From the NCBI RefSeq assembly GCF_910592395.1, contig NC_088312.1, positions 12,400,001 through 12,464,000 on the forward strand: a stretch of DNA of 64,000 bases, in the 5' to 3' direction. Position 1 is the stretch's first letter. Every line of letters starts with the position of its first letter. This document shows, in pieces, positions 48,314 to 59,207 of this stretch. Under the pieces are notes generated by a model, which was given only the letters and a program-made list of their open reading frames with translations, searched no databases and had not been told where the DNA came from. Made by a program: the position numbers and the translations under genes. Source of the stretch: Lineus longissimus. Taxonomy: Eukaryota > Nemertea > Pilidiophora > Heteronemertea > Lineidae.

Positions 48314-49504
48314 GTGCCGGATTTCTTCGCCCTGCGTGGCAGGGTGCGGGAGTTGATGGAAGCAAACCATGCCTCTGCCTACCAGAGGAAGAAATCAAAG
48401 TTGGAATGCGAGTTGGAGCAATTTTTAGGTCACCTGGGTAAAGCAATAGTAGATTGTGGGCCGGAAGAGATTTGCATGTTCCTGGTTTGTAAAGATAAGG
48501 CGGGTAAAACTCCTGTGCATTACAGGGATTGCTCGGCAATCGGTGATAGGAAACCGGTTTGCGGCTGCCCGCGTAAATTAGCTTTTGGGACTGTGCTAAA
48601 CAAAGTTTCCCAGCTAAAAGCGATATTCACTGAGAAGGGCGTTATGTCCTTCTGGCAGGGGCCCGGGGGTAACCCGGTCGACTCCACCATGGTTAAGATT
48701 TTTGTGAAGCAGATCCAGATAGAGCAAAGCTTGGGTCACGTGGTGCAGAAGCAAGCTAAGCCTTTGTTTCTATCCAAATTAGTCATTATTGCCTCGTATA
48801 TTGACAGGCATTTGCAGCAGTCAGCAAGCGCTACCCATAGATTTGTCTTGGCGCGTGACCAGGCCGTTTTCAAGCTTTTGTTCTTTGGCGGAGACCGTGC
48901 GCATGACTTGGGCCTCATGTTATTCCAGGAGCTGAGGGGCCTTCCTGGTGGAAGAGGTTACGTAATAAAGCATACTTGGGGTAAAACCCATAGGGTCAAC
49001 AAACCTAATGTTTTCACCATATTCAGGAATCCAGATAGGTTAATCTGTCCGGTAAGGGCTTTAGAAACGTACCTGGCAACCGCTCGGGAGCTAGGTATAA
49101 GCCTAGATGCGGGGTTTTTGTTCAGAGCAGTGAAGCAGGACTCTGTTAGGAATAGCCCGTTAGAATACCAGACGATTTATTGTCGTCTCCGCTCCTATTT
49201 GGTCACTTTAGGCATCGACGAAGGAGAAACGCCTCACAGTCTGAGGGGAGCGTGTGCAATTTCTCTCAGGTCTCTAGTCCCAAATGTTACGGGAGATGCC
49301 GGCGCCCAAAATCATCAACAATTACTGATGAAACATGTTGGATGGGCGTCGGCGTCTAGTGCAAACCATTATTCCCGGGAGGATAAACTTGGGCAGGCTG
49401 CGGTAGCTTCAAGGGCGCTAGCCACTCCGTCATCCCATCTCGCGTGGTCCAATATTGAAGAACAGTATTTTGATGAGTCTAATTTGCCTAAATGTAATCT
49501 GTAA
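48314..49504 (+). CDS. Tyrosine recombinase of DIRS-type element
   Basis: A 396-residue frame with catalytic motifs of tyrosine recombinases: Arg in FFGGDRAHDLG (~196), HSLRG (~307-310), HVGW (~340), and Tyr in NHYSRED (~352). It catalyses integration of circular cDNA without a DDE integrase. The frame is intact while the upstream RT frame is broken. Start at 48314 is the first Met that gives the full domain (MPDFFALRGRV). Bases 49505-50202 hold the 3' terminal sequence and no further gene. Confidence 0.85.
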   Translation: MPDFFALRGRVRELMEANHASAYQRKKSKLECELEQFLGHLGKAIVDCGPEEICMFLVCKDKAGKTPVHYRDCSAIGDRKPVCGCPRKLAFGTVLNKVSQLKAIFTEKGVMSFWQGPGGNPVDSTMVKIFVKQIQIEQSLGHVVQKQAKPLFLSKLVIIASYIDRHLQQSASATHRFVLARDQAVFKLLFFGGDRAHDLGLMLFQELRGLPGGRGYVIKHTWGKTHRVNKPNVFTIFRNPDRLICPVRALETYLATARELGISLDAGFLFRAVKQDSVRNSPLEYQTIYCRLRSYLVTLGIDEGETPHSLRGACAISLRSLVPNVTGDAGAQNHQQLLMKHVGWASASSANHYSREDKLGQAAVASRALATPSSHLAWSNIEEQYFDESNLPKCNL

Positions 49505-50748
49505 CTATGGTGATTGGCGGCTTCATTATGATTTATAGCAGGTGTAATATTTCCTCCTTTAAAGACTTACGCTATTTCGAAACAATTGCGGTCTGGACGC
49601 AATGTCGTCATTATACGTAAGAATTTGTTGAAACGTAGTAATATTGTCGTCCGTAGATCAGCGGACACAGTGGTATCACTGAAAGCCTGAGTTAGTACGT
49701 ACTTCAGCGATCGAGAATTGCCGAATTCAGGGACAATTTCGAACTTTTACGAAATGCGTATTCTTTTAACGGTGGTCGTGAAGGGGGTGTAGAATGGTGG
49801 TATGCAGGAGATTTATAGCTGTAATGGTAACATGTAATATAAAGGTATGCACCAAATATTTCAATAGTTAATAAAGGTACGGTTTCACCTTAGCTTCTTA
49901 GTTCTTGGTTTCTTGTATCTCAGCGGCAGGTACGGGTGGTAACAAAATTAATGCACTCCTAGGTGGAGATACAAGCACTTGTTTCAGTCACGTCCGTAGT
50001 GGAGGATCGCTTTCACGCGCTGGGGTAGGTCTGTAGGTTTGGGATTTTTAGTAAGGGGAATCTACAGACCTCCCCCCGCGGTCTGGGGTGCCCAGTGCCT
50101 CGTGCTCCAAGGCAGCATCGTCACGAGCTCGGAGTGGGAGTTTTTCATTCCCATATCTTGATACCAACGGAACGTGCGCGTGAGGTCTTGACACCTTGGA
50201 TACTTACTCATACAAATCGTGATCTAGGTCAATAGGTCTCCATTATTGTTCGACAGTCTATTCACAACAACACTGCTTTCGCTTTATCGGCGTGCTATGA
50301 AAACCTCATGTGCAGACCAGCATATAACCGTTATGCACTTAGGTTTTACTCACGAACCAGGCCCACATCATCACTGGTAAGCATTGTTTTAAGCTTTGGC
50401 CAAATCCAATTCCAGTAGACCTCCTAGCCTCACACAAATACCATCGAACTGTTGTCACCCTTGGGTCTCAATATATGCATACCCGCCCTCCCCCACCCCA
50501 AATGCAGTCCCCGTTCGTTCTGTATTCGGTGCATCCACTCCCTGATAACAATTCCATATCCATGCCGGTACGTTCCCAGTGTTTCTATTTCTATGTACAT
50601 CCCACGTATCCATACACATGACAGACCAAGGGGGCATACACAGTAAAATCACCTGTTATTGTGTCGCTAAGAAACATATTCTGACACGTTTTCCTCGGTG
50701 TCCCCTCGCAGGTACTATGTTTCAGGTGTATTTTCTTGGTGAATTACC

Positions 50749-50849
50749 ATGGCACCCCTTTCAGAGGGTGCTACTGGTCTTGGTGCGGCAAGTAACCATT
50801 CTGTCACACCAGGCGCATCATCTGAACCCGCCTCTGAAAGGGGTGCCAT
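50749..50849. mobile_element. 101-bp hairpin element, copy 2
   Basis: Same element as 17462-17562, inherited through the segmental duplication, with ATGGCACCCCTTTC ends. One base differs (GGTGCGGCAAG against GGTGCGACAAG). Confidence 0.7.
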
Positions 50850-51132
50850 AGAAATTGATAATACACGTTAATCATGCTTACGTACGACACTCAGAAGTAT
50901 TAAGGAAGCAGGAAGGGGTGGGCGTGTGTGGTTTCTGAATGTGAAGAGCTATAGGGGTGTCTGTTGACTGTAGGCGTGCCTAGTCTCTCTTAATGCACAG
51001 TCAACAGACATGTGGTTTCAGTATTAGGTCTTTCATGGTAGTAATGTGAAAATGTGACCAGAATAAGTGGCGAATGCTGAAAGCATTGAAAAAGAAGTAA
51101 TTTTGTTATTGTTGAGGTACTCGGATGTTTAT

Positions 51133-52205
51133 TATGGGCCGTGAAAACCGCAAAAAATCTGTACATGTTTTTGTAAGCGGTCGTCGCTCGCGCAAACTTG
51201 TCTTGCATGTTTTTGTGAAAGAGGACGTCGAAGAACGCGGTCGTATATCAAAACAGACGTTGGGTGGCGCTCGCGCAAACTTCCCTCACATGTTTTTGTG
51301 AAAGAGGACGTCGAAGAACGCGGTCGGATAAAAAAACAGACGTTGGGTGGCGCTCGAGACGGGTCATCCTATTTAGCGTCCAGTGGCGACCAGTGGCGTC
51401 CAACGCGAAATGATAGGGTGTATATGGTTAAAAATGTTTTCAAGCTCCTAAAACACTTTCAATAAACAAGATTTAGAAGTTTGTTGGAGTTTGCAAACCT
51501 AGTTTTTGAATAATTATCACCAGAAAACGATCTTAGTATGCGTCCAACAAAATTACTGGCGCCATGTTTGTTTTAGCTGCCGTTCCTTGGGTTTATAGAA
51601 AAAGCGGAATCGGGATCTGGCATCAGGTTGGCATACTAAGATCGTTTTCTGGTGATAATTATTCAAAAACTAGGTTTGCAAACTCCACCAAACTTCTAAA
51701 TCTTGTTTATTGAAAGTGTTTTAGGAGCTTGAAAACATTTTTAACCATATACACCCTATTATTTTGCGTTGGACGCCACTGGTCGCCACTGGACGCTAAA
51801 TAGGATGAGCCGTCTCGAGCGCCACCCAACGTCTGGTTTTTTATACGACCGGGTTCTTCGACGTCCTCTTTCACAAAAACATGTGAGGGAAGTTTGCGCG
51901 AGCGCCACCCAACGTCTGTTTTGATATACGACCGCGTTCTTCGACGTCCTCTTTCACAAAAACATGTGAGGGAAGTTTGCGCGAGCGCCACCCAACGTCT
52001 GTTTTGATATACGACCGCGTTCTTCGACGTCCTCTTTCACAAAAACATGTGAGGGAAGTTTGCGCGAGCGCCACCCTACGTCTGTTTTGATATCCGACCG
52101 CGTTCTTCGACGTCCTCTTTCACAAAAACATGCAAGACAAGTTTGCGCGAGCAACGACCGCTTACAAAAACATGTACAGATTTTTTGCGGTTTTCACGGC
52201 CCATA
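51133..52205. mobile_element. Foldback element 2 (TATGGGCC termini)
   Basis: A 1073-base insertion flanked by GTTTAT on both sides (51127-51132, 52206-52211); copy 1 has one GTTTAT. Arms of ~430 bases are near-perfect inverted copies around an ~80-base loop (about 51560-51640). Each arm carries 83-bp tandem units with CGTCGAAGAACGCGGTCG and ACATGTTTTTGTGAAAGAGG: about two and a half units in the left arm and more in the right. The unit number differs between the arms, so they have diverged by expansion. No coding. Confidence 0.88.
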
Positions 52206-52615
52206 GTTTATTAGAGCCATGCCGTCCCGAGCTTCGCGCGATATGGACCATTCTGGATAAACTCAAGGAGAAAGGTATGCTCATTAGCATAATGTAATAT
52301 GTTAAGAGCAAGCTCTAGTGAACTCACACAACTGTTTGACATGGGGGAGCACCCCCAAACCCCCGTCCTTCTGACATATTTAGCCAGTACATTGGGGGAA
52401 GCCCCCCCTCCCCATTGGACTCTAAAAATAGAATTCCTTGGAGACGCTGAACCACAAGGCCCCACAAAGAAATAGTCCCCGCCCGCCCCGGTTGCTGTCT
52501 CATATCTGCTGACAGAAGCAGCTCTTTGTGGTGAAATAATCATTGAATTTTCCACCTGCTAGCCTAGATAGGCCTATTTGTGTATGTTTCTTAAAAAAAT
52601 GCATCTTGTCATTAA

Positions 52616-52829
52616 AGGGGGACTATAGGCAGGAGCAGAGGGGCTAATTTGGCCATCTCAGGTGACTAATATACACAGTGAGGGCCGTCATGTCAGATTC
52701 ACCACTAAATATATTCCTCGTACAAAGGTGAATCATTTCGACGTACTGTGAGATATGAGAGACTATTGGCCTATTGGCGACTGTGTGTAACTTTATCTTG
52801 CCTGCCTAGCTGCTGCCTATATTGTCCCT
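52616..52829. mobile_element. TTAA-flanked MITE
   Basis: 214 bases between TTAA copies at 52612-52615 and 52830-52833. Termini are AGGGGGACTATAGGCAG and CTGCCTATATTGTCCCT, an imperfect inverted pair. Similar in style to the intron 7 MITE but a different sequence. piggyBac/Kolobok-type origin is inferred from the TTAA target. Confidence 0.7.
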
Positions 52830-54276
52830 TTAAGACTCAAATAGATTGCTGCTGCAGTGTTTGACGTAGGAAGTTAACTAATCCAAGTTAATGGTAGTCG
52901 TCAAAGTAAAGACAAACTGTTCATATATGTATAGGCTATTGCAAGCGTAGGGTGTTTTCGTTTGTGGCCTTCATACATTAAAAGCATAACCAGTCCCCCC
53001 CCTTCCGTAAACGGGGACATTCCCAGTTAGAAACCAGTTGGCATGCATTGAGTTCATAGTAAATACATATCCGCACAACAAACCGAACATTGATGACAGA
53101 GACCTATTTTAACAAGACAGAAAACCAAAGGGACGTGCGTTATACAAAGAGGTATTCAATAGCTATTATGCTTCACGTCTGTCAATAATTCATAAAAGAA
53201 TTCATGGCGTCAACTATACGAACAATCTCTATCTACCGGTACTTAGTCGATGAATGGTTATATACTTCGCAAAGGGATTTCGGGGTAATCTAGATACGAT
53301 ACTAAGTTAACTGTGGGCTAGTTTGCCAAATTGGACAGTTGCCAGCAAAGCGAAGTAAAAGACAACCTGTTCAATAGCTATATGAGATATTGAAAGTGTA
53401 GGGTGTTTGCGCTTGTAGTCCAGTGTAGACATACACCGAAAGAAAATAACCAGGGTCCCCCCCCCCTCCGCAACCGGGGGCTTTAAGAACCAGTTGGCGT
53501 GCATTGATTACATTGGACAGTTCATTAACTTGACCGCCCCCAGTATGATATGCATTGATCAGGCCAAGGTCCCTTCACACTGATTGGCGTAAACTTTTCG
53601 CTGCCTGTGGCGAGGTTGTGGTAAGTTGATGAACAGTGGTTGGCATTGCGAATCAACTGATCACTTGTGACCTAACTTCTAATTAGCGGTTAGACCTGTG
53701 GTGTGGTTTTGTTAGGTCTATTGACGATCTCCAATAAAATAAATCGCACTAAAATAAAACCCGTATCGGCCTATCTTGAACCCTTACAGATATTGATGCA
53801 AAGGCGAATGGTACAACCATTAGACAAACTGGTATCGCCAACCCATTGTCCATCTTCGATTCACTTAAACAATTTTGAATGGCATAAACGACAATGCGCA
53901 TAATATCGTGGCGTGCATATTCAAAAACGGTATGACTAGAACGGTGAGTCGATAGAGTACTATAGAACAGAAAAATTTCTTTTACTTCGGTTCAAACTTG
54001 TACGATCATGCATCGCCTCAATAGACATACCTCGATGTGACTTATTGTGCAGAGTCTGACCTTTTGATTGCTGTTTTATAGGAATGCAAATTCAAATCCT
54101 CAGACAACACTCCTCTAAGTTTTGTTATAGTCGTGTGATAAACATTATTTCTCATCGTTTCATTCTCTTGACACATTTGACATCACACATACAAAGCATG
54201 GTATTCATATATAGCCTATATATGCCGACATTAAATTATCTTCATGTAGCAATTTGAATAAATCATCACCGCGTTC

Positions 54277-55310
54277 TATGAGGCGCCAAACGTTCCAAAA
54301 TTATTTAGCTTTTTTAGGTGTCGAAAAACATGTTATATAGCTAAATATTCAAAGATATAGATAAATACATATTTCTGAAATGTGCATTTATAAATTGTTA
54401 CTTTTGATCATAAATCTTGAATTATCAGTTTAACTTTCTATATAGGATTTATGCATTTTGTACACAGAAAACTCAAGATATATCTAAATATGAGAACCTA
54501 AATCTAAATACGAGAATGGTGCGACTTATTTTGTATATTTAGGATTTAGAGAAGCAGGTGTTGAAAAAACTCTGTATTTAGCTATATGCTAAATATGCCA
54601 AACGTTCCAAAATTATTTAGCATTTTAATGTGTCGAAAAACATGTTATTTTGCTAAATATTCAACATATCCGATTTCGAAACGATGGATATATAAAATCC
54701 TTTGCAGTAGTCGTTATATATCTGTCTTTTTAGCTAAATTCAGCTTTATTTTCTAAATCGAAACTTTAAATCCTAAATACAGAAAACTATGAGGCGCCAA
54801 ACGTTCCAAAATTATTTAGCTTTTTTAGGTGTCGAAAAACATGTTATATAGCTATATATTCAAAGATATAGATAAATGCACATTTCAGAAATATGTATTT
54901 ATCTATATCTTTGAATATTTAGCTATATAACATGTTTTTCGACACCTAAAAAAGCTAAATAATTATGGAACGTTTGGCGCGCCTCATAACGCCTGATATA
55001 CGATTTATGATAAAATATCATAAAAACGACGTATATATGTACAAAAACCGGCATTTAGCTAAATCGGAAATCTAAATCTAAATCTCGTTTCTAAATCCAG
55101 GGAATGTTCACAGTTTTCTGTATTTAGGATTTAAAGTTTCGATTTAGAACATAAAGCTGAATTTAGCTAAAAAGACAGATATATAACGACTACTGCAAAG
55201 GATTTATATATCAATCGTTTCGAAATCGGATATGTTGAATATTTAGCTATATAACATTTTTTTCGACACCTAAAAAAGCTAAATAATTTTGGAACGTTTG
55301 GCGCCTCATA
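54277..55310. mobile_element. Foldback element 3 (TATGAGGC termini)
   Basis: 1034 bases flanked by GCGTTC on both sides (54271-54276, 55311-55316). TIRs begin TATGAGGCGCCAAACGTTCC. Almost the whole element is nested inverted repeat: outer arms, a second pair (about 54600-54780 with 55110-55260), and a ~200-bp central palindrome at 54786-54988 that repeats the terminal sequence. AT-rich words such as TTTAGCTAAAT recur. No coding. Confidence 0.85.
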
Positions 55311-55703
55311 GCGTTCATATTCAGAAACCATAAACTTTAATACAAGTCGCGTATTTCAAAGAGTTTAATCACAACACGTATTCATCGTTTATGGTTCGAC
55401 ATTATTTCCTTTCTCCGCGGGAAATAATACAGTCTTTCCTCCTCGACATGATATATCGGCCATAGGAATGACCTCTTGCTCGATCCCGAGGAAAACAAAC
55501 CATTCTACTGGATGTTTCAAATGAACGAAATAATAAAGATTTAAGAACGATCTTAATGGATGTGTTTATCAAAACAGGAGTAAACGTCCAAGGATGGAAA
55601 AATACCAAGGCACTGTTTCGAATGATTTTGAAATCAAATCATCATGACATCAATTTTGTCTCAACCTGTTGCTACGGATGAAGAGGCAACGTCTGCTTAA
55701 TAA

Positions 55704-57800
55704 CTCACACAACGTAGTGAGTGTAATGGTTACGTGTATGTATAAAGTGTAAACAAAATTCATATATCCATCATGTCCATCGAATCTGAAAAAATTTGTG
55801 CAGACCCATGACAGTTCCGGTTCCGGTACAGTTTGTTGCATTCCATACGGGCCGCGCTTGCCGATCCTGCTTTCACGACGCACCGCAACCACAGTTACCA
55901 TGATTCCCATTGTTTCCTTCCTCGTGACGCAATTATTTCATGACGTCATGAGCCATTGACCATTCACGCAAGTAGATTTATTCACACCGGCGCCACTGAA
56001 GTGCGGGTGTGGGACATCATGATTTTAAAAATCGTCTGCTAGGACATATGTACAGGACAACGTCGGCGGAGACAGATGTGACATTTTATCGCAGACCAAA
56101 GCAAACGTCCTCTTCTTCTCGATTTACGTACTTTACTTCAAAAAAGTCAGTTTTAACACTACTGCACAATTATAGAGTGGTCTTAAAGTTCCATTTGGAT
56201 AGAGATTTGACGGACTGATTTGGAAATTCATTCCAACCATGCAACTGTTTCAGAAATGAGAAAAAGCTCCTGGGTGTCATGACATGCATGATGTGTCTTG
56301 CCTCTGCATTTTTGTACTCGGACATGTCAGAGGGTTTTCAACTTTCATATCATTGAAGAAATAATTCATTCCAATGGTATATCAATCACATCATTTATTT
56401 AAAAATCGTCTGCTAGGACATACAGGACAACGTCGGTGGAGACAGTTGTGACATTTCAATTTTCATTGCATAGAGATTTGACGGACTGATTTGGCAATTC
56501 ATTCCAACCATGCAACTGTTTCAGAAATGAGAAAAAGCTCCTGGGTGTCATGACATGCATTCAATTATTATTTCACCACAAAGAGCTGCTTCTTTCAGCA
56601 GATATGAGACAGCTACCGGGGCGGGGACTATTTCTTTATGGGGCCTTATTGTTCAGCGTCTCCAAGGAATTCTATTTTTAGAGTCCAATGGGGGGGGGGG
56701 TGGGGGGTTGGGGGGGGGGGCCTTCCCCCCAATGTACTGACTAAAACCTGTCACTTTCAGAGAACGGGGAGGGGGTTTGGGGGACTCATCCCCCCAATGT
56801 ACTGGCTAAATATGTCAGAAGGACGGGGGTTTGGGGGGCTTCCCCATGTCAAACAGTTGTGTGATTTCACTAGAGATTGCTCTTTACATATTAACTCACA
56901 CAACGTAGTGAGTGTAATGGTTACGTATGTGTATAAAGTGTAAACAAAATTCATATATCCATCATGTCCATCGAATCTGAAATTTTTTTTGCAGACCCAT
57001 GACAATTCTGGTTCCGGTACAGTTTGTCGCATTCCATACGGGCCGCGCTTGCCGATCCTGCTTTCACGACGCACCGCAACCACAGTTACCATGATTCCCA
57101 TTGTTTCCTTCCTCGTGACGCAATTATTTCATGACGTCATGAGCCATTGACCATTCACGCAAGTAGATTTATTCACACCGGCGCCACTGTCCTGAAGTGC
57201 GGGTGTGGGACATCATGTATCTAAAAATCGTCTGCTAGAACATACAGGACAACAAAGTCGGCGGAGACAGTTGTGACATTTCATTGCAGACGAAGTAAAC
57301 GTCTTCTTCTTCTCGATTTACGTACTTTACTTCAAAAAAGTCAGTTTTAACACTACTGCCCAAATATAGAGTGGTCATAATGTTCCATTTGGATAGAGAT
57401 TTGACGGACTGATTTGGAAATTCATTCCAACCATGCAACTGTTTCAGAAATGAGAAAAAGCTCCTGGGTGTCATGACATGCATTCAATTATTATTTCACC
57501 ACAAATAGCTGTTTCTTCCAGCAGATATGAGACAGCTTCCGGGGCGGGGACTATTTCTTTATGGGGCCTTATTGTTCAGCGTCTCAAAGGAATTCTATTT
57601 TTAGAGTCAAATGGGGGGAGGTTGGGGGGGTCTTCCCCCCAATGTACTGACTAAAACCTGTCACTTTCAGAGAACGGGGGAGGGGGTTTGGGGGACTCAT
57701 CCCCCAATGTACTGGCTATATATGTCAGAAGGACGGGGGTTTGGGGGGCTCCCCCATGTCAAACAGTTGTGTGAGTTCACTAGAGATTGCTCTTTACATA
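55704..57800 (+). repeat. Two head-to-tail T-N units
   Basis: Unit 1 is 55704-56893, unit 2 is 56894 to about 57800. They join directly (CATATTA then ACTCACACAACG). Both share TTCCGGTACAGTTTG, CATGACGTCATGAGCC, GGAGACAG-TGTGACATTT and the G-rich N part. Unit 1 has an extra internal repeat (about 56395-56560). A partial reversed T lies at 58020-58228. Confidence 0.75.
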
Positions 57801-59207
57801 TTAGCCATTTGTCTGAGTGTGGTAAAAAACAAGAGATTTTCGCCGCAGAATATTTTTCGAGTTTGGCAGAGTAACTATATAGCCTGGTCTACACTAGCAA
57901 ACATTCCCCAACAATCGTTGGCCAACATGAGCCAACATCATGTTGGCGAATGTTTGGGGACCCGTCCACACTATCAAACACAGGCAAACATTGCCAAACA
58001 AATGGGATTCACGTCCGACGTCGTAACTGTGGGTGCGGTGCGTCATGCATGCAGGATCGGCCAATGCGCGGCCCACATGGAATGCGACAAAACTATACCG
58101 GAACCAGAATTGTCATGGGTCTGCACAATTTTTTTCAGATTCGATGGACATGATGGATATATGCATTTTGTTTACACTTTACATACAGTGTATTCGTAAC
58201 CATTACACTCACTACGTTGTGTGAGTGATTACTAGCCCCTGCTCGAGGTAATCTTGCGCGGTGTTGCTTACATCGTGCTGGAAAACGTCTCGTACATGCG
58301 CCAGACTAATGAGTAAAGAACTTCTGGCTGCGCGAGAAGGTCCTTCTGCGCGTAAAAATGACCATTGCAGAGACTCGTGACGTAGGCATATATTTTTTAC
58401 AATTAAAAATGCTCTCAAAAGACGATATGGAATGATTATTTATTAACACTTCCTGAACTATATACCTTCTAATTATCACTTTACATAAATAGGTCAGCGT
58501 TAGGTCACGTACTTTTCTTCCTCGTCACAAAATAGTTACAACCCCACAATCGCGCTATAAGTCCATGATAAGGCCACGGTGACCCGTTTTAAATGTTTCG
58601 CCAGCTTCGCTATTTTGCCGCTACGCGGCGCGTTGGGTCCTTGCGTCCAGAATTCAATGTATCCTTGGTTACTCGATGTTATTCTAAAATAGCACCCAAA
58701 CACAGAAAAGGGTGCGCCAAAAGGTGCCGTACGCCCGAAGCACCCCTTCTGGTACCCTAGTTTCACAGTGATAGGGACACCGCCACCACCGACGACTGCT
58801 GTCAACTTCGGTGATTGGGACATGTACCAACCGCAACTCCAAGGCTAATGAATTATCCATCGCCTGGCTTGTTAGGCAGGGTTAGGCCTATAGTTATGGG
58901 TGCACTTCATGATGATCAGATCAATCTATCAAACACATCTAGCCACATGTAGCCATCTCTGGTCACACTTCTTATTAGTTTAATTTGATAACAAATTAAA
59001 ACTGAAACGCGTTGAAACCTACCTCAATCACTAATGGAGACAAATGGATATTGGGAAATATTGCTTTGACATCTACATGTATGCATATCGTGCGTATCAC
59101 CATTTGTTATTATTGATCTGATCATGATTTTACCATACTGTTTCAGATTTGTGGAATGAGAAGAAATAAAACAAGCTATTTGTGGCAAAGCTGTGATAAT
59201 CACTAAA

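Larger units (their letters stand above)
42927..50202 (+). mobile_element. DIRS-type tyrosine-recombinase retrotransposon
   Basis: A 7.28-kb insertion defined by the empty site in copy 1 (GAATTTTCCTCATACAAATC). The ends are inverted: TATCCAAGGTGTTGTGACG on the left and CTTGACACCTTGGATA on the right, extending weakly to ~25 bases. No target duplication is evident, as expected for an element integrated by a tyrosine recombinase. Order: hairpin repeats, uncertain 5' frames, gag-like, RT/RNase H, tyrosine recombinase. Inverted termini favour DIRS over Ngaro, though I found no methyltransferase. RT/RNase H frameshifts mean this copy is probably dead. Confidence 0.87.
52294..58228. mobile_element. 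Nested repeat complex inserted in copy 2
   Basis: A ~5.9-kb insertion between AGCATAAT and ATTACTAGCC, absent from copy 1. The outer ends are a reversed copy of a unit I call T-N: T begins ACTCACACAACGTAGTGAG (reversed at the right edge), N ends GATTGCTCTTTACATATTA (reversed at the left edge, about 52294-52555). Inside lie two head-to-tail T-N copies (55704-56893 and 56894 to about 57800), a TTAA MITE and foldback element 3. N carries long G runs (56690-56722). No protein gene was found; 52830-54270 is otherwise unassigned. Confidence 0.65.

Noticed and set aside
51707-52154. Minus-strand frames with repeated SRKLPSHVFVKEDVEE
   Set aside because: They are translations of the 83-bp units in a foldback arm and have no gene context.
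56638-56943. Gly-rich frames across G runs
   Set aside because: Poly-G artefact inside the N repeat unit.
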